A model generated the notes under the pieces. The model ran no database searches. It was given only the letters and a program-made list of their open reading frames with translations, and was not told where the DNA came from. A DNA stretch of 64,000 nt from assembly GCA_903870275.1 (NCBI GenBank), contig CAIQCK010000090.1, positions 1 through 64,000 of the forward strand. Reading direction: 5' to 3'. How positions within the stretch are numbered: the first letter of the stretch is position 1; the number at the start of each line of letters is the position of its first letter. Both the position numbers and the translations under genes were made by a program. Shown here piece by piece: positions 57,801 to 64,000 of this stretch. The stretch comes from an uncultured bacterium. GTDB lineage: Bacteria > Verrucomicrobiota > Verrucomicrobiia > CAIQCK01.

Positions 57801-59053
57801 GAGAGAGCGTTTTGGAGAAGCCGCGTGTGGAGCTCAACGCAGGGGCGCAGAGAACACAGAGGCGCGCAGAGATCCTGCAACGCGCTGCGTCTTTTGCGTC
57901 TCTGCGTTTGATCGCCACCGCCCTCCTGGCATTGGCCCTCACGCTTACCTCATCCAGCCGCGCCGCCACCGTCCGGCTGCGCGACGGCGCCGAGCGCGCC
58001 GTCGAACCGGCCGCGTTTTCATCGCTCGCCGTCGCGTCCATCGAAGAACTTCAACTCGCCGACCCGCCGCCGCCCAACCGCTGGCGGCTTGGTTTCCTCG
58101 TGCAAACCGCCGCGGGCGACTTGCTCCGCACCGAGCGGCTGCGGTTGCGCGACGACCGGCTGATGGTGGAAACGCCGCTTACCGGCCTCGCCGAGTTGCC
58201 GCTGAGCGCCGCTTCCGTCGTCTGGTTCGCGCCGCCGGGCGCGATCTCGGAGATGACGCGGCGCGAAATCCAGCAGACCGCCGCCAGTCATTTGCGGCAG
58301 GACGCGCTGTTTGTGCGCAAGGCGGGCGAGTGGGTGCGGCTTGACGGCGTGCTGCAATCGCTCGATGAAAAGCGCGTCGTGTTCCGCTGGCAGGAGAACG
58401 AACGCGAGGTTCCGATCGCTGTCGCCGGCGCGCTCGTGCTCGCCGCCAGCCAGCCGCCCGCGACGCCGCGCGAGAAACTTGCCGCTGTCGGCGGCCGTGA
58501 CGGTTCGCGCTTGGTCGGCGAGTTGCGCTCGCTGACGCCGGACTCGGTGACCCTCGATGCGCCGTCGCTCGGCGCGGTCACAGTGCCGCTCGACAGCGTG
58601 GCCGTCGTGGACGCGCTTTGGGGACGCAGCGTGTGCGTGAGCGAATTGGAGCCGGTGGCCGTGGTCGAAGCGGGCTGGTTTGGCGCGCGTTTTCCGTGGC
58701 GGCGCGACGCGAGCGTTTCGGGCCAGCCGTTGACGCTGCACGGCCGGACGTTCGAGCGCGGCCTCGGCGTCCACTCGCGATCATCGCTGGCCTACCAGCT
58801 CGATAAAAAGTTTTCCCTGTTCACCGGCGTCATCGGCCTCGACGACGACGACGGCAGGCCCGGTCGCGTGCAGTTCGTCGTGCGCGGCGACGGCCGGGAA
58901 TTGTTCCGCGCCACGATGAGCGGCGTCGACAATCCGAAATCACTGCGCGTCCCTGTTGCCGGCGTGGAACGGATGGAACTGCTGGTGGATTTCGCCCGCG
59001 ACGAAGACACCGGCGACCGCGCCGATTGGGCCGACCTGCGGCTGGTGCGCTGA
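57797..59053 (+). CDS. Secreted protein with C-terminal NPCBM domain
   Basis: 418 residues from ATG 57797 (ATGA overlap). Signal/anchor helix ATALLALALTLTSSSRAATV follows a ~38-residue basic leader. The N-terminal and middle parts (60-270) are beta-rich (VRLRDGAERAVEPAAFS, VRLDGVLQSLDEKRVVFRW), with two sheet-like repeats. From ~310 comes an NPCBM/NEW2-type domain: LTLHGRTFERGLGVHSRSSLAYQLDKKFSLFTGVIGLDD-type sequence, ending in DFARDEDTGDRADWADLRLV. NPCBM domains bind glycans or other surface ligands. Unknown overall role. With the TPR and coiled-coil proteins it may form a periplasmic surface complex. Confidence 0.68.
   Translation: MRESVLEKPRVELNAGAQRTQRRAEILQRAASFASLRLIATALLALALTLTSSSRAATVRLRDGAERAVEPAAFSSLAVASIEELQLADPPPPNRWRLGFLVQTAAGDLLRTERLRLRDDRLMVETPLTGLAELPLSAASVVWFAPPGAISEMTRREIQQTAASHLRQDALFVRKAGEWVRLDGVLQSLDEKRVVFRWQENEREVPIAVAGALVLAASQPPATPREKLAAVGGRDGSRLVGELRSLTPDSVTLDAPSLGAVTVPLDSVAVVDALWGRSVCVSELEPVAVVEAGWFGARFPWRRDASVSGQPLTLHGRTFERGLGVHSRSSLAYQLDKKFSLFTGVIGLDDDDGRPGRVQFVVRGDGRELFRATMSGVDNPKSLRVPVAGVERMELLVDFARDEDTGDRADWADLRLVR
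57837..57908 (+). repeat. Imperfect palindromic repeat coding the leader of the NPCBM protein
   Basis: GCGCAGAGAACACAGAGGCG at 57845-57864 is matched by an inverted partner around 57882-57906 (TGCGTCTTTTGCGTCTCTGC), a typical GCAGAGACACAGAGG-type dispersed palindrome. It is read in-frame as residues ~14-38 (AGAQRTQRRAEILQRAASF), the basic leader before the membrane helix. Confidence 0.6.
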
Positions 59054-59074
59054 CCGCGGCGGCGTTGGCCCCGC

Positions 59075-61693
59075 TTACTTGATCAACACCGCGTCGCCGG
59101 GTTCGAGCGCGAGGCGGTGCTCACGGCCTTTCCACTCCAGCGTGGCGGTTTGTTTCGCGAGCGTGGCGTTGACGGCGATGACGGCCTCGCTGCCGTCGGG
59201 CGCACGCCAGGCATTGTGCTGGACGGCGCACATCGGCTTGCCGTGCCATGTGATGGTGTCAGCCATCGGCCTCGGCGGATGAAGCATCCGGCCAAACTGG
59301 AGATAAGGTCGACCTTCGCCGTGATAAAGCTCCACCCATCGCTTCATCAGCTTGTAGTCGGGCGGCGTTTCGGGACGCATCGCGACGCGCGTCGCGCCGT
59401 TGGGCAGAACCTCCTCCAGCGTCATGCCGTCCACCCACGCTTTCGCCCTGCCTTCGACGTTGATCATAATGCGAAGCATCGTCGCTCCTTCTGGCACCGT
59501 GAACTCCGCCGAGCGGCGCGTCCAGTCCTCGCCAGCCGCCGGAAACACGAGCCGGCCGCCGGCGCCGGTGCTCTTCAGTTCCGGTTTGAAGACGGCGAAA
59601 CCGACGGCGTTCGGTTTTGCCATGTCGCCGGTCTTCAACCACGCGCTGAGACGGTATGTTTTGCCCACGCTCAGGCCGTCACCGACGGTGACGTTTTGAG
59701 AAACCTGCACCATGTCGGTGTCCGCGGCATTTTCCAGGCGAAGGCTCGCCGCGCCGCCGTGTTTTACCGATTCGTCGCGAAAAAACCTCCCGTTCCACAC
59801 GCGACCGTTATACTCGCGGACCTGCGACCAGCCTGAGAACGAGGCGCCGTTCCATTCCTCGAAGTCGCCATTAAAGAGCGCCGGCCCGCCAAGCAGCGAC
59901 GGGATCAGGTGCGGTATCTGACCGTCGGCGAAACAATGCGCGGTCATGACCCTGTCGCCCGCGTGCGGATTGCTCTGAAACGTCGGCAGGAATTCGTGGT
60001 AAAGGTAGTTGAATACCGACGCCGGCTCGTGCGGCGTTTCGCAGTCGCGGTAATCCTGAATGCCGACGAGATGATTGAACCGCTCGTTCGGCTCCTCGAA
60101 ACAGACGACTGCGTCGCGCTCGACGGCGCGGCACGCGGCGGCCATCGTGCGCAGTTGCCGCTCAAACACTTCCGTCATCCACGGCCCCGGCCCCGGCGGA
60201 TGGCCGTGGGCGCGATCGTAGCAATGCGGGAAATTGCCGCCGACGACCTGGTCCACCTGGATCAACTCCGCGCCGCGCCGCGCGAGCGGCAGGCACACGT
60301 CGTTGTTCCACCACGCGAGCGTCCACGGATCGCCGGGACAAAGGCACGCCGTGTCGCCGCCGGCCAGCCAGGACGGCGTGCGGACGTAGAGCTTGCCGTC
60401 GCGCAGATGCACGGCATGCGCGCGCGCGACTTCGTCGAAATGTTTCCGGTCGTCCCACTCGAAGCTGCCATCGGCCTGTTTGCGATAAGTCAGCGTCCAG
60501 TGGTAGCCCGACGGCCACGGGAACGCGTGACAGCCGAGTTTGCGCGATGCCGCCACCAGCGCGGTGAACTGCTCGTCGCTCGGATACAACGGGAAATAGT
60601 CCGGCGTCACCCACGAGCCGATTTTTTCCCAGCCCCAGTAGGCGGTGATGAGCGACGGGCCGGCGAAATATTTCTGCCAGTAGTCGCGCAGCCACTTTTC
60701 GATGTGCGCCGGCCTGGCGAGCCACTCGCGGCCGAAGCGGACCATCGCCGGCCCGGTCTTCATCCAATCCGGCACGTCGTCCCGATCCCCGTAGCGGCGC
60801 GCGCACCACGGCTGCGTAAGCGCCCATTGTTTGTAGATGTCGGCGGCGTCGCGCCAGTCCGCCGGCGCGCCCGGGTCGCCGCCGGCGAAAGTGGTCATCA
60901 CCACGTCGAAATCGAGCGCGAACTTTTTTGAGGCGAAATAATGGGGGCTCCAGAACATTTCGACGCCTTCTTTCACGCGATGCATCGCCAGAGACTTCGG
61001 CGTGCCGCAGCCATCGTATGCGGCGGTATAGAAGCCGGCGCGGTTGTCGTAGTAGCAGGCGAACTGCGCGGCGAGACTGCCCGGCTGGTTGCCCTGGACG
61101 CGCGATCCCACCGGCCGCTCGCCTGGCCGGCGGATGACGCCGCCCTTTGTCAATCCCAGCACCGCCGCGTCGTCGGCGACGCTTTCGCCGAGAGGCGCGC
61201 GCAGCACGCAGAGCGGAAATTGGATTTCTTCCAGCACGAGCGACTCCGGGAACTCCGCCGACATCCGCCAGCGCACCAACGGATCGGCTTCGGCGATGGT
61301 GGCGATGCAGGTGACGTGGATGGGCTGGCCGGCGATGCCGTCGAAGTCGAGCGTGACGACGCGCCGCCGGTCCGGCGCGGACAGGCTGAATTTCACCGAT
61401 TTCGAATCCCGGCTGGAAAACCCGATGGATTTGCCCGCCGGGTCGTCTTTCCTCGAGAACGTCAGCGTGAAAAGCTGCGGCGCGGTTTGCGCTGTAGCAA
61501 ATTCTTGGCCGCTCGCATTGTCCACGAGCGAGACGATGGCGCCTTTCTCGGCCTTGCCGAGCGCGAGCGTGAGGCGGTTGTTGCGCAGCACCACGCGCGC
61601 CGATTCGTCTGCGGCGCTGATGGTTGCGGCCTTGCAGAGCGGCGTGGCGGCCAGCGCGCACACCAACGACAACATAATAGCGATGTGTCTCAT
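59075..61693 (-). CDS. Secreted DUF6259-like putative glycosidase with CBM-like domain
   Basis: 872 residues starting at ATG 61693 with a signal peptide (IAIMLSLVCALAATPLCKAA). An N-terminal beta-sandwich (~25-270) precedes a TIM-barrel-like region (~290-640): SLITAYWGWEKIGSWVTPDY, HAFPWPSGYHWTLTY, ELIQVDQVVGGNFPHCYDR (~472) and AVVCFEEPNERFNH (~530), which holds a good acid/base candidate. A CBM-like module (LFNGDFEEWNGASFSGW, ~645-790) and a small C-terminal sandwich follow. The pattern resembles DUF6259 proteins. Specificity is unknown. It stands alone, divergent from the EIIA fusion, and is separate from the main array. Confidence 0.6.
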   Translation of the reverse strand: MRHIAIMLSLVCALAATPLCKAATISAADESARVVLRNNRLTLALGKAEKGAIVSLVDNASGQEFATAQTAPQLFTLTFSRKDDPAGKSIGFSSRDSKSVKFSLSAPDRRRVVTLDFDGIAGQPIHVTCIATIAEADPLVRWRMSAEFPESLVLEEIQFPLCVLRAPLGESVADDAAVLGLTKGGVIRRPGERPVGSRVQGNQPGSLAAQFACYYDNRAGFYTAAYDGCGTPKSLAMHRVKEGVEMFWSPHYFASKKFALDFDVVMTTFAGGDPGAPADWRDAADIYKQWALTQPWCARRYGDRDDVPDWMKTGPAMVRFGREWLARPAHIEKWLRDYWQKYFAGPSLITAYWGWEKIGSWVTPDYFPLYPSDEQFTALVAASRKLGCHAFPWPSGYHWTLTYRKQADGSFEWDDRKHFDEVARAHAVHLRDGKLYVRTPSWLAGGDTACLCPGDPWTLAWWNNDVCLPLARRGAELIQVDQVVGGNFPHCYDRAHGHPPGPGPWMTEVFERQLRTMAAACRAVERDAVVCFEEPNERFNHLVGIQDYRDCETPHEPASVFNYLYHEFLPTFQSNPHAGDRVMTAHCFADGQIPHLIPSLLGGPALFNGDFEEWNGASFSGWSQVREYNGRVWNGRFFRDESVKHGGAASLRLENAADTDMVQVSQNVTVGDGLSVGKTYRLSAWLKTGDMAKPNAVGFAVFKPELKSTGAGGRLVFPAAGEDWTRRSAEFTVPEGATMLRIMINVEGRAKAWVDGMTLEEVLPNGATRVAMRPETPPDYKLMKRWVELYHGEGRPYLQFGRMLHPPRPMADTITWHGKPMCAVQHNAWRAPDGSEAVIAVNATLAKQTATLEWKGREHRLALEPGDAVLIK

Positions 61694-61814
61694 AAGAGGT
61701 TAGAGTGGAGTGTGGTTCCGGGCCGCCGCCGGTGCGAGCGGAAAATGCGATTTCTGTTTCATCTGGCGTAGAAATTGACGTAAGCTTGCGTCCAACCGAA
61801 ACGTTTGTATTGCC

Positions 61815-62654
61815 ATGAAACATATCTTGAATCAGTTGATCCAGTTGCAGGAATTGAACTTTGCCTTGTCCGAGCAGAAGGCCTCGAACCCTGAGGCGCG
61901 GCTGACGCAGTTGGAGGAATCCATCGGCAAGCTATTTGAGAAGCTGCCGGAGGATATCGGGACCCGCTACCAGCGGATGCAGCAACGCTTGCCGCTGGTG
62001 GTCGTGCCCATTGCCCGCAACAACCTCTGCGCCGGCTGCGGTCTGGCGGTGCCCGTGGCGCTGGTGCAAGCTGTGCGCAAGTCGGAGCAGATTCACGCGT
62101 GCCCGCACTGCGACCGGTTTCTGTATTACCAGGATGGACAGCCGCGGCGGCCGGAGAAGGTGCCGGGTGCGCGGGTCGCACTACCCTCCGGCATCGCGCG
62201 GTTTTCCGATGCGGCGCTGATGCTGCCCAATCTGGCCGCCAGCAACCGCGAGGACGCCGTCAAGGAACTGGCGGAATTGATGAAGGTGCAAGGATTCATT
62301 GAAGACGGCGTCAATCTCGTCGAACTGGCGATGCGGCGCGAGTCCATGGTCAGCACGGCGGTGGAGAACGGCCTGGCGTTTCCGCACGTGCGCAACGTGG
62401 AAGGCGGCAGCCTCACGTTCGCATTGGGGCTGAAGGAAGACGGCCTGAAGTTCGGCGCGTCCGCCGGCGAGTTGACGAAAATTGTTTTCTTCATCGTGAT
62501 CCCCACGGCAGCGAGCGCGTTTTATTTGCGGTTGCTGGCGGGACTGGTCGGCACGTTCCGCACGGCCAAGGCCCGCAACGCGTTGCTGAAGTGCGGCACG
62601 CCTCAAAAGATGTGGCAGACCCTGACCTCGCTGACGAACGAGACGATCCCCTGA
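61815..62654 (+). CDS. Zinc-ribbon / PTS EIIA (fructose-type) fusion protein
   Basis: 279 residues. N-terminal helical part (1-65), then a zinc ribbon with C72-x2-C75 and C96-x2-C99 (NNLCAGCGLAVP, ACPHCDRF), similar to the C4 zinc ribbon of PF02591. From ~130 to 275 an EIIA type 2 domain (PF00359) follows: RESMVSTAVENGLAFPHVRN, with H191 as the phosphoryl-accepting histidine, then LTFALGLKEDGLKFGASAGE. EIIA domains are normally in PTS transport complexes; no HPr, EI, EIIB or EIIC is in the window, so a regulatory role (as for PtsN) is likely. The zinc ribbon suggests contact with nucleic acid or protein. ATG 61815; no clear RBS. Confidence 0.78.
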   Translation: MKHILNQLIQLQELNFALSEQKASNPEARLTQLEESIGKLFEKLPEDIGTRYQRMQQRLPLVVVPIARNNLCAGCGLAVPVALVQAVRKSEQIHACPHCDRFLYYQDGQPRRPEKVPGARVALPSGIARFSDAALMLPNLAASNREDAVKELAELMKVQGFIEDGVNLVELAMRRESMVSTAVENGLAFPHVRNVEGGSLTFALGLKEDGLKFGASAGELTKIVFFIVIPTAASAFYLRLLAGLVGTFRTAKARNALLKCGTPQKMWQTLTSLTNETIP

Positions 62655-62660
62655 TCGCCA

Positions 62661-62716
62661 CCGCCCGCGGGCGGGTGTCCGCGGATGGGGCGAAGTCTTT
62701 TCTTCGTAGGTTTTTT
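62661..62716 (+). terminator. Possible terminator of the EIIA fusion
   Basis: A perfect 14-bp palindrome (CCGCCCGCGGGCGG, 62661-62674) is followed by a short stem CGAAG/CTTCG (62691-62695/62702-62706) and six T at 62711-62716. The second stem with T-run is the better terminator candidate. Confidence 0.5.
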
Positions 62717-62725
62717 CCCTAGCCG

Positions 62726-62802
62726 ACTCCGGCTTTACAGGAAGCCGGAGTGGTGCGAGGTTTCCGCAGTCGCATCCGAGACTGCGGAGATAACAAGTTA
62801 TC
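62726..62802 (+). promoter_or_regulatory. Three-hairpin leader of the sedolisin gene
   Basis: Three consecutive perfect inverted repeats: ACTCCGGCTT/AAGCCGGAGT (62726-62735/62742-62751), TCCGCAGTC/GACTGCGGA (62763-62771/62780-62788) and GATAAC/GTTATC (62789-62794/62797-62802). The Shine-Dalgarno GGGAGGAAAG starts right after the last. In RNA this would make a compact leader, possibly controlling translation or mRNA stability. The ordered stems and adjacency to the RBS argue against chance. Confidence 0.55.
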
Positions 62803-62818
62803 GGGAGGAAAGAGAATT

Positions 62819-63961
62819 ATGAAGACGAGCAGCCACACCGCCTTCTCGCTTTTGGTCTTTGCCGTTGCCGCCTCAACCGCGTTGGGACAGGGTCCGAACA
62901 TCGGGCGCCGCCATTCGATGGATGACGAAGCACGGCCGCCGTTCCACATCCGTTTCGCAGCGACGTCCGGGCCTACGGGCTACACGCCGGCGCAAATCCG
63001 CCACGCCTATGGTTTTGACCAGTTCACCAGCACCGGCGCGGGCCAGAATATCGCCATCGTGGACGCCTACGGCAGCCCGACGATCCAGAACGACCTCAAC
63101 GCATTTTGCAAACAGTTCGGTTTGCCGGCGACGACCGTTAAAATCTATTACCCGCAAGGGAAACCTTCCACGGCGAACGGCGGATGGGCGTTGGAGACGT
63201 CGCTTGACGTGGAGTGGGCGCACGCCGTCGCGCCGCAGGCGACGATCCTGCTGGTGGTGGCGAAGACCGCCAGCCTCAACAATCTGCTCGGCGCGGTGGA
63301 CTACGCGGTGAAACTGGGCGCCCATCAAGTTTCCATGAGCTGGGGTGCGTCGGAATTCTCCGGCGAGTCGAGCTACGACTACCACTTCAACAAGACGGGC
63401 GTCACCTTCCTCGCTTCCTCCGGCGACAACGGCGCTGGCGTGCAGTGGCCGGCGGTTTCCCCCTACGTGGTGGGCGTTGGCGGCACCACGCTCCAGCTCG
63501 ACGGCACCGGCAACGTGCTCTCCGAAACCGGCTGGTCCGGCAGCGGCGGCGGCACCAGCGCCTATGTGGCCGAGCCGGGGTTCCAGCAGGTGTGGCAGAC
63601 TTCCGGCAAGCGCATGGTTCCCGACGTGAGCTACGACGCCGACCCGAACACTGGGTTTCCCGTCTATGACAGCACTTCGTATTACGGCATCAAGGGCTGG
63701 TTCCAGGTCGGCGGCACTAGCGCCGGCTCGCCACAGTGGGCCGCGCTGATCGCGCTGGCCAATGCCAGCCGCGCTGCCGCGTTGAACGCGGCCGACACGC
63801 CGCTGTATTACCTCGGCAGCCCGTCCACGCTGGATCTCTACTTCCGTGACGTGACGATGGGCAGCAACGGCGGCTACTCCGACTTAACCGGTTTCGATGA
63901 AGTCACCGGTCTCGGCAGCCCGCTGGCCAACGACATCGTTCCCGCGCTCATCGTTTATTGA
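62819..63961 (+). CDS. Secreted S53 (sedolisin) serine-carboxyl peptidase without large prodomain
   Basis: 380 residues from ATG 62819, with a strong RBS (GGAGG) and a signal peptide (AFSLLVFAVAASTALGQG). The S53 catalytic set is visible: E126 and D130 in WALETSLDVEWAHA, oxyanion D in FLASSGDNGAG and S301 in GGTSAGSPQWAAL. Sedolisins are acid-active endopeptidases. Usual members have a ~170-200-residue activation prodomain; here only ~35 residues separate the signal from the catalytic domain start (YTPAQIRHAYGFDQFT). Activation must differ, or the enzyme is made active directly. Last gene of the window, followed by a hairpin terminator. Confidence 0.85.
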   Translation: MKTSSHTAFSLLVFAVAASTALGQGPNIGRRHSMDDEARPPFHIRFAATSGPTGYTPAQIRHAYGFDQFTSTGAGQNIAIVDAYGSPTIQNDLNAFCKQFGLPATTVKIYYPQGKPSTANGGWALETSLDVEWAHAVAPQATILLVVAKTASLNNLLGAVDYAVKLGAHQVSMSWGASEFSGESSYDYHFNKTGVTFLASSGDNGAGVQWPAVSPYVVGVGGTTLQLDGTGNVLSETGWSGSGGGTSAYVAEPGFQQVWQTSGKRMVPDVSYDADPNTGFPVYDSTSYYGIKGWFQVGGTSAGSPQWAALIALANASRAAALNAADTPLYYLGSPSTLDLYFRDVTMGSNGGYSDLTGFDEVTGLGSPLANDIVPALIVY

Positions 63962-63973
63962 ACGACGAGCGGA

Positions 63974-63997
63974 CCGCCGGCGCGTTCGCGCCGGCGG
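63974..63997 (+). terminator. Strong hairpin after the sedolisin gene
   Basis: CCGCCGGCGCG and CGCGCCGGCGG (11-bp perfect arms, 63974-63984 and 63987-63997) with a two-base centre that can form a UUCG tetraloop. The stop is at 63961. The window ends three bases later, so the T-run cannot be checked. Confidence 0.65.
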
Positions 63998-64000
63998 GCA

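Noticed and set aside
1-64000. tRNA, rRNA, riboswitch, integrase or attachment sites
   Set aside because: None could be recognised by eye on either strand; small RNA genes cannot be excluded without a covariance-model search.

Overview
This 64 kb window is GC-rich, has no rRNA, tRNA, CRISPR array or transposase gene, and is dominated by secreted carbohydrate-active enzymes. The gene content points to Verrucomicrobiota, most likely the Limisphaerales/Pedosphaera side (old subdivision 3) or a close PVC relative. It includes Tat-exported FAD oxidoreductases next to right-handed beta-helix proteins, GH38-like, GH109, GxGYxYxP and DUF6259-like proteins, and a sedolisin. The many short 'simple-text' repeats fit the same group. 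The placement is inferred from gene content; no marker phylogeny was possible.

Layout. 1-2430: an L-rhamnose/H+ symporter (rhaT) with a repeat-rich leader, then 1.2 kb without an intact gene that holds a dispersed repeat family and the 3' stump of a second rhaT. 2431-5814 (minus): a solitary type IIG/Eco57I-like restriction-modification enzyme. 6007-19265 (plus): a locus built from a repeated module, secreted beta-helix protein + GH38-like alpha-mannosidase + Tat-exported FAD oxidoreductase. The module occurs once intact, once collapsed to its oxidoreductase plus fused gene ends, and is followed by a further beta-helix gene. 19445-48058 (plus): a long, tightly spaced array starting with an XRE-cupin regulator and an APC permease. 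It continues with two URO-D-like proteins, a fucose/arabinose isomerase-like protein, GxGYxYxP, GH39-like, alpha/alpha-toroid, two tandem GH2, esterase, GH109, GH28, a second esterase, a 1449-residue unknown and a GH5-like enzyme. 48222-53967: housekeeping and mixed genes (LOG family, Gfo/Idh/MocA, YceI, LarB, PurE, a Tat-exported unknown, DedA). 54064-59053: a co-oriented trio (TPR protein, coiled-coil protein, NPCBM protein). 59075-63961: a DUF6259-like glycosidase candidate, a zinc-ribbon/PTS-EIIA fusion and a sedolisin with a structured leader.

How it fits together. About 42 kb on one strand reads as a polysaccharide-degradation locus for a complex heteroglycan. GH28 suggests galacturonan; RhaT and the deoxysugar isomerase suggest rhamnose or fucose; GH2, GH38 and GH39 types suggest mannose, glucosamine or xylose side chains; GH109 suggests N-acetylgalactosamine; the esterases suggest acyl groups. 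A pectic rhamnogalacturonan or a mucin/EPS-like glycan would fit. There is no SusC/SusD pair and no sulfatase. Nearly all enzymes carry Sec or Tat signals, so degradation is probably periplasmic, with monosaccharide import by RhaT and cytoplasmic isomerisation. The most unusual features are the repeated beta-helix/GH38/FAD module and its microhomology collapse, repeat elements that have become coding sequence, an apparently leaderless regulator transcript, a GH2 paralogue that lost the Asn of its NE motif, and the zinc-ribbon/EIIA fusion.
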